Origin: Calliopum simillimum
Taxonomy: Eukaryota; Arthropoda; Insecta; Diptera; Lauxaniidae
NCBI GenBank assembly: GCA_951812925.1
Contig: OX638368.1
Span: forward strand, 79,838,909 to 79,902,908
Length of the DNA stretch: 64,000 nt
Direction: 5' to 3'
The translations under genes were made by a program, and so were the position numbers. Below the pieces are notes generated by a model. The model saw nothing but the letters and a program-made list of their open reading frames with translations. It was not told where the DNA came from and did no database searches. Of the stretch, positions 8,612-19,637 are shown one piece after another. Every line of letters starts with the position of its first letter. Within the stretch, counting starts at the first letter, position 1.

Positions 8612-8885
8612 ATTGTAGATACGAATTTCGTGAAATCTACGAAAGTGCTATCATTGAATCCGAATTGCTACGACGTAAATTCAAAATTCGTAGATTAGGA
8701 TCACTTACTCCATCCGAAACTCAAATCTTTTTTTTAGTTTTCGACAACTAGATATGACTACCGAAGAAATATCATAATTTTATTCAAGAAATACTTCAAA
8801 CTCCACGAATTACGAAGTTACGTTCGTAATTTTTTGAAATCAATAATAGCATTTTCGTAGATCTCACGAAGTTCGTATCTACGAT
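8612..8885. mobile_element. MITE with about 40-bp terminal inverted repeats
   Basis: The left end ATTGTAGATACGAATTTCGT and the right end (read inward on the minus strand) ATCGTAGATACGAACTTCGT match for about 40 bp, continuing through GATCTACGAAA. The element is about 274 bp long and has no frame. No clear target duplication was seen, so the superfamily is unassigned. Confidence 0.65.
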
Positions 8886-9130
8886 GAATTCAATGATAGG
8901 CCTGAATATTTTTTTCCCGCATTCCTGTTGATTTTTCGCATTTTTTGCGTATAAGTTTCATTATTATTATTTTTTGATACATTTGCGGCATCGGAATCAA
9001 TTTCTGTTGTGGAATATGTTTCAATAATTCTTTTCCCTTTTTTAGTATTTCCTAAATCCGAACCGTCTTCACTTCCTGATTCCAAAAATCCTTTTTTGCA
9101 TAAAACCGGATGGGTGCAATTTCTATACAT
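8886..9130 (-). pseudogene. Fragment of an unidentified insect ORF
   Basis: An 83-codon frame on the minus strand includes an acidic stretch (ESGSEDGSDLG) and a basic motif MRKINRNAGKKYSG. The latter resembles a K/R-R-N-x-GKxY motif I associate with repetitive insect ORFs of unknown function; that association is from memory and weak. The frame is cut at its C-terminal side by the MITE at 8612-8885. A possible upstream mini-exon with a GTAAAAAG donor at about 9190-9240 does not join in phase. Confidence 0.3.
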
Positions 9131-9917
9131 TAAAATATTTAATAATTTCTATTATATGAACATAATTTAGCCGGTTTTCTTTTTACCTGAGTCATTGTCG
9201 GACGTATCTTCAACACATGCATTTCCCAGCATATTTAACTGATATTAAAACAGTGTGAGAAAGATTTAAAAAAAAACACGTCTTTTCTTATAAAAAACTT
9301 TTTCCGAACTAAACTATTTTATTGAAAATTTTTCAAAAACAAATAACAATCCAGATCAATACTGACTATTGAAAAACAAGTACAATGTTACGAAAAAAAC
9401 AAGTGAAGTATAGAAAAACAACTTATTTCAATAAAAAACAAAGCTCAAATCAAGCAAGCCGAACTTCATCCTGAAAATTTCGGTTGCGGAACGTGAGATA
9501 TTAATATAGAGATATTGCACGTAAAATAAATTATTTAATTGATATTATATTTTATTCTTGCATTGTAAACGCTAACATAGCTATACTTTGCGGGTGCACC
9601 AAGGCTAAAACTATATTACAATTACGTATTTAAAGGAGCTAAACAATAGTACATTAATAATAAAACCTAAATATTTTCCACATGCATTTGAAATTGTTAA
9701 AACGGAACTTAGGTCACTTTCAAAATAAAAAATTTTATCATTTATTAACAAGCAAATTTTCATTACACAATATCTTTGTATTTTTTAAGTTATTAGTTAC
9801 AATTTGTTTCAGGATAAAAAAAATAACGTAAGAATATAACTATTACAGCGGCTAACTAAATTTTTTTGGAAAATGGACTTAAGCCACTTTCAAAATAAAC
9901 GGCTCATCTATGTGTAT
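9131..9917. other. Non-coding AT-rich sequence
   Basis: No supported gene. A phrase about GGACTTAGGTCACTTTCAAAA recurs in variant form near 9700-9725 and 9870-9895, suggesting an old local duplication. Confidence 0.4.
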
Positions 9918-11928
9918 TAGAGAGGATCAATTGATTTTTTGACTTGGTTTCTTGGTTTCGGATTCTACGTCAAATTTCAAGTTAAAAACTCCTAGGGACC
10001 ATATATGTGCGGTGCATTTCGAGGCGCCTTAAAATCGTTTGAAGTTTTGAGTGTTTTTTTCTATTGCGAGATTCATTTTAAATATTTAGATCTTTCGAAC
10101 CATTTGTTGTAGCAAAATGATTTTGGCTTCCTTGGAAAGGTGTTGCTGCAACTTATAGCAAATTTTTTGAAAAACGTCATCGGGTTCAAAAGTTATGACA
10201 TTCTGAATGAAGATATATGAAATATTTATACTAAATGTATTAGAAATCACATCTTCTTCGAAAACAAAATCTTAACTTTTAAATTTCTTTATAGTGCATA
10301 AAAATACCTTTCTTACGAGGGTCTACTCATCAAGATACGGCTAGCCATTCAAAGCTATGACACTTTTAAATGAAGTCAGTTGAGAACTTCATACAAAGTG
10401 TATTAAAAATCACATCTTCTTCGAAAGAAAAATTGTAACTTTAAAATTTATTTTATAGCGCATAAAAATACCTTTCCAACGCAGGTCTGCTTTTCAAAAT
10501 ACGGCTAGCCATTCTCAAGTTATGACCTTTTGAATGTAAGCAGGTTCTGAATTTAGTGTATGAACAAACGAAATATTTGTTCAGTTAATTTAGAAGCAAG
10601 TAATTTAGTAGGTTTATTCACTAAATCCCGAATAGAGTGGTCATTTTTCATCCGATCTTGGACCGCAAGGGCTCAAAATTTTTTTAATAAAATATGTTAT
10701 TTATGAAATAATCCAGTCCAACCATAGTTTTCCGTCCTCGGTTTTTATAGCCATTTATGGTAGAATGGGATCTCCTTACTTTGACTCTGAGCTTGGTTTT
10801 TTTGTATCATGTCAGGAAATCACTTTTACTAGGTCTACTTAAAGCTATATAAGTAAAACAGCATATAAAAAAATTACTTTTTGTCAATGGATACGAATAG
10901 CTAAAACTACCACAAAAAATCCGTATTCTAGTCATTTTTAAATTTAGTCCCTTTTCTCTAAGTTATAAGCCTTTAATGAAAGGATATCTCTCAATATTAT
11001 ACAAAACCCATTTCCGGACTGAAAAATTAAGAAAGTTAAAATTTTATTATTTTCATCAATAACGTATTTTATTACAAAAATTTTGAGCCATTGCGGTCCA
11101 AGATCGGATAAAAAATTACCAATGTATTCAGGATTTAGTGAATAAACCTACTAAATTACTTGCTTCTAAATTAACTGAAAAAAAAGTTTTGGCCCTATGC
11201 TCCTCCTAGGAGTTAAAGGAGAATACATACATACAAAATAACTGAACAAATATTTCGTTTGTTCATACACTAAATTCAGAACCTGCTTACATTCAAAAGG
11301 TCATAACTTGAGAATGGCTAGCCGTATCTTGAAAGGCAGACCTGAGTTGGAATGGTATATAAAATAAAATAAATTTTAAAGTTACAATTTTTTCTTTCGA
11401 AGAAGATGTGATTTTTAATACACTTTGCATGAAGTTCTCAACTTACTTCATTTAAAAGAGTCATAGCTTCGGAATGGCTAGCCGTATCTTGATGAGTAGA
11501 CCCTCGTAAGAAAGGTATTTTTATGCACTATAAAAAAATTTAAAAGTTAAAATTTTGTTTTCGAAGAAATTGTGATTTCTAATACATTTAGTATAAATAT
11601 TTCAAATATCTTCATTCAGAAGGTCATAACTTTTGAACCCGATGACGTTTTTCAAAGTTATAAAGCTATAAGTTGAAAAAACAAAGCAACACCTTTCCAA
11701 GGAAGCCAAGATCATTTTGCTACAACAAATCGTTTGGAAGATCTAAATATTTAAAATGAATCTCGCAATAGAAAAAAACACTCAAAACTTCAATCGATTT
11801 TAAGGCGACTCGAAATGCACCGCACATATATGGTCCCTATGTGTTTTTAACTTGAAATTTGACGCAGAATCCGAAACTGGATGTTGCCAGGTCAAAAAAT
11901 TTAGTTTCGAACAATTTGATCCGCTCTT
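9918..11928. mobile_element. 2.0-kb foldback element with 8-bp target duplication
   Basis: The element is a long palindrome whose arms (about 9918-10715 and 11035-11928) remain recognisably complementary for some 800 bp around an asymmetric centre. Ends are TAGAGAGGATCAA on the left and, read inward, AAGAGCGGATCAA on the right. ATGTGTAT flanks it on both sides (9910-9917 and 11929-11936). An 8-bp duplication fits hAT or P-type transposition. There is no transposase. The arm segment around 10640 and 11090 recurs in two other foldbacks of this window. Confidence 0.8.
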
Positions 11929-11986
11929 ATGTGTATACACTGTATATATTCACTTATATATGTATATATGTGCATATATATATAGA

Positions 11987-12388
11987 TTAGGCCGGGTCAA
12001 TTTGTTCGGGAGGCAAAAAATTGGCAAAGAGTATAGCAACAAAAAAATCTGTGAAAAATTCTAACAAACTTTTCCCAAGAAACCATGGGTCTAAAATCAA
12101 TATCGAGCCGCCGTGAATTGCGTTGAAGTTTTGATGTACTACTTTAAAATACAATAAGAAATAGAAAGTTTAAAATTTGTTTTTACTTGTTTCATATAAA
12201 ATTATTCAAAGTATTTGATTTTTTTGTTTTTCTTTATTGAATTTTAAAGTACTACATCAAAACTTCAACACAATTTTCGGCGGCTCGATATTGATTTTTG
12301 TCCCATGGTTTCTTGGGCAGTTTTTTAGAATTTTTCGTAGTTTTTTGTTGCAATACTCTTTGCCGCAAAAAAATTTTACCCGGCCTAA
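11987..12388. mobile_element. Palindromic MITE with TTAGGCCGGGT ends
   Basis: Starts TTAGGCCGGGTCAATTTG and ends CCCGGCCTAA; the arms are complementary for nearly their whole length (about 190 bp each). The element sits in TA-repeat DNA, so the target duplication, perhaps TA, cannot be resolved. Non-coding. Confidence 0.7.
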
Positions 12389-13139
12389 TATATATGTATA
12401 TATATATATAAATATAAATACATACATATATACTAAATTTACTACTATTTTAGTACTAAACTACTAAAAACGCTATAGTACCTGGTGGAGCACTGAAGCC
12501 TTTTTCCTTGCTCATTTGAATTAAAATCGGACTGTATTCTATTTTTGTTATTTATTTTAATTTTATTATTTTTAAAACTAATGCCGGCTAAACTAAAACT
12601 ATTAAATCTATTCAAACTAAATCATTCAATATAAAAGATAGAAGAAACAATGATTTTACGACGATGATGAAATTGATGTTGTGTTTACGATGAGTTGCGC
12701 GAGCCAAGTGTCCAAAACTGATTTTTGCTAATTGCTTTCTACTTGCATTAGAATTTGCAAGCGAAGGTCACGTCGTAAAACTAGTTTTTTATAAGACGAA
12801 AATAAGCGGTTGTTGTTGGTAGTTATTGTATGTAAACAAACGGCGAAGACAAAACCTTTGTTGTTGATGCGGTGGCGAAGACGACGAATGTGGGGTAGTG
12901 TAAATGTGCAGCTGCCGAAAATAACGAAAACAAAGAAGTGGTGTGACATTTGATGACGTTCGATGAGCGGTACCGTCGATGAGATGAAATGTGTATGCGA
13001 CAAGTGTGTACTGATGTACATATGTAAATACCCAACAGAAAATTTCGATGCGCATCCCCGAGATGCAATAGCGATGCGCGTCCTTCTCGCATCCAAAGAG
13101 CTGATTTGTATGCGCATATTTTCTGCGCTATAGGTAGCG
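12389..13139. other. TA-rich flank and probable U5 side of a BEL/Pao LTR
   Basis: Starts with TA repeats. It then carries a phrase (TACTAAATTTACTACTATTT, about 12431) that recurs at about 46946. The stretch from roughly 12650 to 13139 is more GC-rich and probably belongs to the LTR that begins at 13884 on the minus strand, but the inner LTR end could not be fixed. Confidence 0.4.
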
Positions 13140-13720
13140 AGAGCAAAGCGCATCCAAAGAGCATTACTGAATGCGAGAGCGATGAGCATCCAAAGAGAAT
13201 TTCTGGTAGCGAGAGTGATGCGCATCCAAAGAGCATTTCTGGATGCGAGAGCGATGCGCATCCAAAGAGCATTTTTGGTAGCGAGAACGATGCGCTTTCG
13301 GTCACGTATTAACGTACAAAACAAAATAAATCAATAAGTCGTCTTCGTAAGAGCGCGATGATAGAGCAGTGGTCTAGCGACTGGCACTGCGATTGAGAGT
13401 TGTAGCAACCGTGAGGTCCTCGGTTCAACTCCGGCCCAGACCTAACACAAAAGTTTGCAACTTGCAATTTTTCAATTAGAATTAATTTAGTAAAATAAAA
13501 ATAATTATAATTACATAAAAAAAATAATAGTCTGATGTGTTTTTGTTGACGAAAGACGTAAAATTTCAGTTAAAAATGAATTTTTTAAATATTTTTATTG
13601 TCATCCAAAAAGCATCCAAAGAGCATTTCTGGTAGCGAGAGCGATGCGCATCCAAACAGCATTTCTGGATGCGAGAGCGATGCGCATCCAAAGAGCATTT
13701 CTGGTAGCGAGAGCGAAGCG
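13140..13720. repeat. 36-bp minisatellite, two blocks split by a SINE
   Basis: The unit GCATCCAAAGAGCATTTCTG + GTAGCGAGAGCGATGC repeats at 13149, 13186, 13222 and 13258, and again at 13612, 13648 and 13684. The gap between blocks is the SINE at 13336-13575. Because 36 is divisible by three, the array keeps long frames open on both strands (for example repeated EMLFGCASLS on the minus strand); I read these as array artefacts. Confidence 0.85.
13336..13575 (+). mobile_element. tRNA-derived SINE, diverged relative of the 545-bp ribozyme unit
   Basis: An A box (TAGAGCAGTGG, 13362-13372) and a perfect B box (GGTTCAACTCC, 13422-13432) are followed by GGCCCAGACC. The body AACTTGCAATTTTTCAATTA is shared with the 545-bp array. 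At 13531 the hammerhead site reads CTGATGTG, with GAAAGACGTAAA downstream. The conserved A of CTGATGA and the GAAA box are therefore lost and the ribozyme is dead. The 545-bp unit and this SINE clearly share both head and body. Confidence 0.75.
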
Positions 13721-13884
13721 CTTCGTTCCAATGACATGCCAATGTTAATTTCAGCGCTTTTGGCAACGAGAGAGATGCGCTTCACTGCTGCTTTAGAGCG
13801 CTTCAGAAGCGCTATTGATGCGCTCCATTCCCCATTGGGTATGTTTTCAAAAAATATGTTGTAAATTTGGTAGGGTTACCAACA

Positions 13885-13897
13885 TCCTCCCCCCTTT
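13885..13897 (-). other. Polypurine tract of a BEL/Pao element
   Basis: The minus strand reads AAAGGGGGGAGGA directly before the LTR start TGTTGG. This is the plus-strand primer site for cDNA synthesis and marks the 3' LTR boundary. Confidence 0.7.
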
Positions 13898-14095
13898 GGG
13901 AAGCTCTAAGATTGATTTTCTATTGGAAGCTTGCATACCTTTGCTATGACTCTTTTAACTAGTCCTTGGGCTGTTTTGATGACGACAACTCTGACGTAAC
14001 CATCTGGTCCAGATATGACCTCGACGACACGACCAAGCGGCCATTTTAGTGGTGGTGTGTTTTCATCCTTAAGCAGCACTAAGTCATTTACCTGA
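13898..14095 (-). pseudogene. BEL/Pao integrase C-terminal fragment
   Basis: The minus-strand frame reads NLQVNDLVLLKDENTPPLKW, then PLGRVVEVISGPDGYVRVVV and KTAQGLVKR. This is the characteristic end of BEL/Pao integrases (a DLVLIK...PPLKWxLGRV...GxDGxVR motif). It runs to a stop close to the purine tract. Everything upstream of it is missing, replaced by a jockey-like fragment on the other strand. Confidence 0.8.
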
Positions 14096-14104
14096 AGATT
14101 TGGT

Positions 14105-14420
14105 GCACATAAAAATGCTGATAGGTTCTACCCAGCTTCAAAATCATACATTCTTCACTGAGAACTGGTTATCACAATGGCGCATTAAAGTTAATGAGCA
14201 AAAATGTCTGTATGTTACATTTATACTGAATAGAAGCCCTTCTCCGTTTATCTCACTCAATGGTACTACCATTTCTCAAGCGAATGATGTCACTTACCAA
14301 TGAAGTCAAGAAAACGCAAATCAAACTAAAAGCTGATAGCCTACACTGGTAAATAAACAGTCGATCCTTCCTCAAATTGGAGTACCAAGTTCAAAATTAC
14401 TGTGTCGTCAGCAAAAGAAG
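14105..14420 (+). pseudogene. Jockey-clade LINE reverse transcriptase fragment
   Basis: The frame includes TENWLSQWRIKVNEQKCLYV, then TFILNRSPSPFISLNG. In another frame a lysine-rich IKLKADSLHW segment follows. This is the part of jockey-type RT downstream of the catalytic box (WRIKVNxxKS...VxLNGxxI). It is truncated on both sides and frameshifted near 14300. Confidence 0.75.
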
Positions 14421-14864
14421 AAGTATCTAATTTGCTGTTCGTTGGTTTAATAGCTGTAAAATAAGATATTTAAAAGGGATCCCTTTACGCTAATACACCA
14501 GCACACTGCGGAGCAGTATTCTCACCACTCGAATGCATTCCTGAACTCGTTAGTGATTCGATTTACTGTTGCAAAGGAATAAGGTTATTTTCTTGAAGAT
14601 AGGGCATAAGCTCAGATAACAATATTTTCTCAAAAAGTTTGAAAGACAGGGGAGCAAACTAATAGGCCGCATTACTGGCGGCGGAGAGCGCCTCAGCGGC
14701 ATTGCACACATTATTTAAAACTTTTTGTCTTAGTTTATATATTTTTATTTTTGTTATGGCTTTATTTAAATTGTTTTTATTTTTTAACACCACAAAATGC
14801 TTGCATTAAAACACACTACACTTTTATTAATTTTTTTGTTTGATATTTGAAAACTTTGATAAGT
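14421..14864. other. Non-coding sequence
   Basis: No gene or clear repeat boundary seen; possibly the decayed tail of the jockey fragment followed by AT-rich DNA. Confidence 0.35.
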
Positions 14865-15764
14865 AGAGTAGAACGGGGCAATGTCGTGCACTCAACTTTG
14901 ACATGCTCGTAAAGCCGTACATCTCAAGCGAATGCGACGAGTAAGCATCCGATCGAAAGATAATTTCATTGGTTACATCCATGTGTAACAACATTTGTGT
15001 AGCAAGAAATTGTGTTTGTGTAAGTGAAGAAAAAAAAAATGTGCACGACATTACCCCCCTCAAAATTTGTGGGGTAATGTCGTGTATTGTTTTCCGAGTA
15101 TAGTAGAGGTACCAAAATGTGTGAGAAATGATAGGTAGTGGTTCTATTAGTTTAGATTTAGCATTATCATGTATTTATTCATTATTATACAAGTGTGAAG
15201 TACATAATATGTTGTGTAGAGTAGAACGGGGCAATGTCGTGCACTTAACTTTGGCATGCTCGTAAAGCCGTACATCTCAAGCGAATGCAACGAGTAAGCA
15301 TCCGATCGAAAGATAATTTCATTGGCTACATCCATGTGTAACAACATTTGTGCAGCGAGAAATTGTGTTTGTGTAAGTGAATGTGCACGACATTACCCCA
15401 ATGGTCGTTTTAAAGGTCAACTTCGGTAACTCGGTGAAGCCCAAAATTTTTTTCGAAAACCAAATACTTCTTTTCTTTGGCAGGATATTTCGTTTCAGAA
15501 AACACTTACCTGGTATATTTTCCCGGAAGGAAAATTATTTTTCTGACCCGATAAAAAAACACTTTTATCGTCCCGAAAGCGTGCGTTTTGAAAAAAAGAA
15601 TACTCTGTAGAGACGAACTGGTGAAAATTGCTAGTATTATATGCATAAGCTAAGTAGGTCAGCAGGTCCCTACCTTACGAACAGTTGGTAAATCATTCAA
15701 TTCTTTGGGCTAAAACAGCCGTGCACGATATTACCCCCTGCACGACATTACCCCGTTCTACTCT
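14865..15764. mobile_element. TIR element AGAGTAGAACGGGG with an internal direct duplication
   Basis: The left end AGAGTAGAACGGGGCAATGT is repeated directly at 15218. The right end at 15764 is its inverted form (ACATTACCCCGTTCTACTCT). The roughly 195-bp segment from the first end to GTGCACGACATTACCCC (near 15056) recurs from 15218 to about 15399. The whole looks like one MITE nested in, or recombined with, another copy. Non-coding; superfamily unassigned. Confidence 0.7.
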
Positions 15765-16734
15765 ATAAATAGACAATTAACGCAGAGAATGACCGAACAC
15801 GTCGCACAATGTCGCAAGCAGATATATAGAATGGCTAAAACAAATAAACGTTATCCGATTTTGATAAAATTTTGCACATGATGCTTTTTATTACAATTAA
15901 GAAAATTTAAGAAAATGGGCGCGGTCCGCCCCTTTTTAGGACTTCTTCCAGTATAAAAGTGTTAGTATCGGGTGATTCATTTAGAGGTTTTTTATACAAC
16001 TAAGAAGATTAAATACTAACCTTTTAAATACTTTTGACCTTTTACGATCGAATAAGAAACAAAAAAGTTATAGCAGTCATTACTTAAAATTAAAGTGAAA
16101 TATTTCAATTTCGGAAATTCGCTCATTTAAGAAAACGAAAAAGAAGACTTATACTTAAAAGCATTTAATTTAAAAACCATACAATTAAGAAGATTGAATT
16201 TTAAGCCTTAAAATGCTTTTTGATCTTTTCCGATAGGTCAAGAAGCAAAAAAGTTATAGACATTAGAGTTAAAAATTAATATGAAATATAATATTTACAA
16301 TTTTGGTACTCGCTCGTTTTTGAAAACGAAAAAAATGGTCCAATAAACAACTGAGCCAAGATTCAAGTCCGCAAAAATTTTTTGATATTGTATTAGACAT
16401 TTAAATTAACTGTACTAAGCATATTAATTTTATGTTGAATTTTAATCGAAGTCACTTTAAAAAATTAACGAAAACACAAAATGGGGCACATTGGGGCAGA
16501 ATTTTTTTCCTTTTCTTTTGACCGTACTTAACTCTTTTGTTTCTAATTAACGCAATATGATCTCCCAAAGTTTATTTTAGAATTCACAAATCAGGAAAAA
16601 AATATATATCCAAAAAAGTAACTGTAAACAAAAGGTTAATACCAAAATCTGCTCGATCACATCGAGAAAACGTCATTTCATTCCTAAAAAAATTGAACTA
16701 AGGTAATTAGTAACACAAGCCTGCTTTCGATTTT
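15765..16734. other. Non-coding sequence with a local duplication
   Basis: No supported gene. A block around 15975-16130 recurs in diverged form at 16150-16330: AAGAAGATTAAATACTAACC against AAGAAGATTGAATTTTAAGC, each followed by a Tyr-poor AT-rich tail. This indicates an old tandem duplication. Confidence 0.4.
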
Positions 16735-18104
16735 ACATAGAATCATAGAATAGTACAATAATTTGGGAGAATAATATGATGTTACCTGTAAAGTTTTGCG
16801 GGATTTTTGCAAATGAGTTATTTTATAGATTTCAATGTGTTCTTTTAGAATTTCAACTTTGCTACCTCGAGTCGTGTTCGCTCGCGCCGCCATATTGGAA
16901 AATTGGCGACCGAAATCAGTTTTTTACAAACATCTCATGAACGGTTACATTAAGAGAAAAATATTGTGGCGCAATATTGTAGCTTATAAAATTTTTTATA
17001 AAAACGACCCGTTAAATGTTAACGTATGACTAATAACTCAGAAGATATCCTAATTCAAAATTAGAAAAAATTAGTAAGTGCATGCCGCTTATGAGTAGGC
17101 ATAGTGATGTGTTGAGCTTGAAATTACGATAACTCATGAACGGCTAGTCACACGTTCAAAGTAAAAACATTTATTTATAGAGAATTACTTCCACTACAAG
17201 CTACATAAGGACTGCGTTCGATAAAATTGTCCGATACATTTTATCTAATAACTTGATTTCAAATTACTCAATTTAAAATTTTCTTCGCAGCAGGCTTTGA
17301 AATGAATGTACCCAAACTATGGTTTTCAAATTTTGTCCCTAGTCAGTAAGGTGCAGCAAAATTCAAAAAAAATTAGTGCATCAAAAATGATCATAGATTA
17401 AGATCTTAAAACAAAAACTGCATACTTAGTTTTGGTCAAAACCCCCGAAAAGATGGCCCGCCCGGGGCTTGAATGAAGGTCTAAACGACAAAAATCATTG
17501 TTTTTTCGCAGTTTTTTTATTTTATCTCAAAAACCACGAAACTATTGGTAGTAATTCTTCCTAAGTCTTTGAAAGGGATAAATTTTCTACATTTTTTGTT
17601 TTTTTCTCATTGTTCTACAGTGAAGTTTGCCCTATGGAAGTCCCGGAAGAAGTTAAAAGTTAATTTTTTTTTTTTTTTTTTGTATCATAGACTATATATT
17701 TGTGAAGAAAATAAGATACAACTTAAAAAATCGATGGGAAAATGCAAAAGTTATATACAATTCATTGATAAATTACTAAAATGCGTTTTTGCCTAATTTT
17801 TTCAGTCTTTTTTAGTAAACTGTCGATAATTTGAATCTTTTTGTAAAACACATGAGAAAATCCGAAAAATTCTTAAAGTTAGCGTTAAAAAAAAAATACC
17901 CGTGTCTCGTCGTTTTTCTCCAGCACGTCAGATTTTTTTTTTATCGATTTTTGAAGTTTTTTAATCCACTGTACATGAAAAAAATAACGCATTCTTGTGT
18001 TAAATCGATGCAAATAATTATATGATCCTTACATTTGAGGGGTATCATGTGTTCAGTAAACTTATGCAGGATATTACGAGGAATATTTTTGTAGACAATT
18101 TTAA

Positions 18105-18184
18105 CCCTCTAAAACCCCCACATGTAGGTCTTTTAACCTAAATGTGGGGGGTCAAAATGACCCAATAGTAAGGGTCTTAGAGGG
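18105..18184. mobile_element. 80-bp micro-element with CCCTCTAA ends
   Basis: Sits at the centre of the inner palindrome. Termini are CCCTCTAA and TTAGAGGG. It is preceded by TTAA (18101-18104) and followed by TTAC (18185-18188). Internally, ACCCCCACATG pairs with AATGTGGGGGGT. It could be a tiny piggyBac-type MITE with a decayed right target site, or simply the hairpin tip of the palindrome. Confidence 0.45.
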
Positions 18185-18464
18185 TTACAATTTTCTACAA
18201 AAATATTCCTCGTAATATCCTGCATAAGTTTACTGAACACGTGATACCCCTCAAATGTAAGGATCATATAGTTATTTGCATCAATTTAACACATAAATAG
18301 GTTATTTTTGATTTTTTCATGTACAGTGGATTAAAAAACTTCAAAAATCGATTAAAGAAAAATCTGACGTGCTGGAGAAAAACGACGAGACACAAGGGTA
18401 TTTTTTTTAACGCCTACTTTAAGAATTTTTTGGATTTTCTCATGTGTTTTACAAAAAGTTTTAA

Positions 18465-18880
18465 CCCATTAACTGTTTAATTATTTTCCATCGAAGACGA
18501 GTATACTCGACATAAACAGAGTAAAATGTTTCTGCCTATAAAATTATGGCAATTGTGATCAAAAGTTGCGTGTTGGTTATTTGAAAAATATATATTTTTA
18601 TTCGTTGTTAACAAACAAAATTTATTTCATTGATAAAAAAATATCACAGAAAATCGTTTTATAACGGTACTTCCCCAGAATTTGTTATTTCAGCTATTGT
18701 GAATTAAAATAAATAAGGTTGCCAGACTAACGAATATTCAGAATGTATATTTTTTAAAAGATCTTTATTTGCCCTTTTTCAGGAAAAAAAAAAAAATTAC
18801 AGTTGATTCGTTTAATAATAATACGAATGCGATTTTTTTTATCTTCACGACGAGTATACTCGACATAAACAGTTAAAGGG
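18465..18880. mobile_element. piggyBac-type MITE with TTAA target duplication
   Basis: A 416-bp element starts CCCATTAACTGTTTA and ends TAAACAGTTAAAGGG. TTAA lies at both ends (18461-18464 and 18881-18884). CCC...GGG ends plus TTAA are diagnostic for piggyBac. A subterminal motif GACGAGTATACTCGACATAA occurs near both ends in direct orientation and is itself nearly palindromic. The opposite arm of the surrounding foldback (about 17820-17850) lacks the insert. Confidence 0.85.
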
Positions 18881-19631
18881 TTAATTATCGAACAGTTTAT
18901 TACAAAAAAAACGAAAAAAAAAAGGGGAAAAACGCATTTAATTTATTTCGCCGAAACTAACGCACCAACCAAAAAATGCTGTGAATATCATTTGTAGGTA
19001 ATTTAATTACCTTTAACATGACATATAATACGTTTGAATACAAACATTGGTTCTTGAGATATTTGTATTTAAATAGAACTATCTTCTTTTTTTTGGTCCG
19101 AAAACCGAAAATGACCGATATCTCGAAAACGACACGAAAAAAAAAATTAATTTTCGGAATCAGCAGCCCATTTTACATATAAAATGTATAGTGGCATTCA
19201 CTGGGAATTTTGGCTGTAGACTAGTGTAATCGTATAGAAAATTTTATAAGCTACAATATTGCGCCACAATATTTTTCTCTAAATGTAACCGTTAAAGAGA
19301 TATTTGTAAAAAACTGATTTTGGACGACATTTTTCCAATATGGCGGAGCGAGCGAACACGTCTCGAGGTAGCAAACTTGAAATTCTGAAAGAGCACATTG
19401 AAATCTATAAAATAGCTCATTTGCAAAAATCCCGCAAAACTTTCCAGGCAACATTATTTTAATCTCCCAAATGATTGTACTAAGTTCTTGATAATGAATT
19501 TAAGAGAAATTCGAAATATTGGAAGTAAATAAATAAATTTAAAAAACTGAACAAAAGCCCGTTTATTCATTTAAAAAAATTTTAAACTCAATAAAGTTTA
19601 ACATATGAAATTTTTTTTTTTTACCATATAT

Positions 19632-19637
19632 TTTATT
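19632..19637 (-). terminator. Poly(A) signal AATAAA for the putative terminal RNF19 exon
   Basis: On the minus strand AATAAA lies about 190 nt downstream of the stop codon at 19829. It is followed after about 10-12 nt by a run of 12 A (19611-19622 on the plus strand as T). This position suits a real polyadenylation site; the genomic A-run also leaves open a processed copy. Confidence 0.5.

Larger units (their letters stand above)
13140..13884 (-). mobile_element. 3' LTR of a BEL/Pao element (left end uncertain)
   Basis: On the minus strand a purine tract is followed at 13884 by TGTTGGTAACCC, a typical LTR start. Upstream of it lies the integrase tail of a BEL/Pao polyprotein. The LTR extends left through the 36-bp minisatellite and probably to about 12700; only its start is well supported. 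A SINE is inserted inside it. Confidence 0.6.
16735..19495. mobile_element. 2.8-kb foldback with nested piggyBac-type MITEs
   Basis: Outer arms match in inverted orientation: about 16735-17000 against 19240-19495, including GCTACCTCGAGTCG / CGTCTCGAGGTAGC. Inner arms match too (about 17800-18100 against 18190-18460 plus 18881-18900). The two arm pairs are separated by asymmetric sequence, so this may be one palindrome inside another. No transposase. Exact ends and target duplication were not resolved. Confidence 0.65.

Noticed and set aside
12728..13324. Long minus-strand frame of 198 codons with repeated FGCASLSLPE/RIALASRNALW segments
   Set aside because: It is the translation of a 36-bp tandem array whose unit is a multiple of three; both strands are open for the same reason, and the frame shows no protein family.
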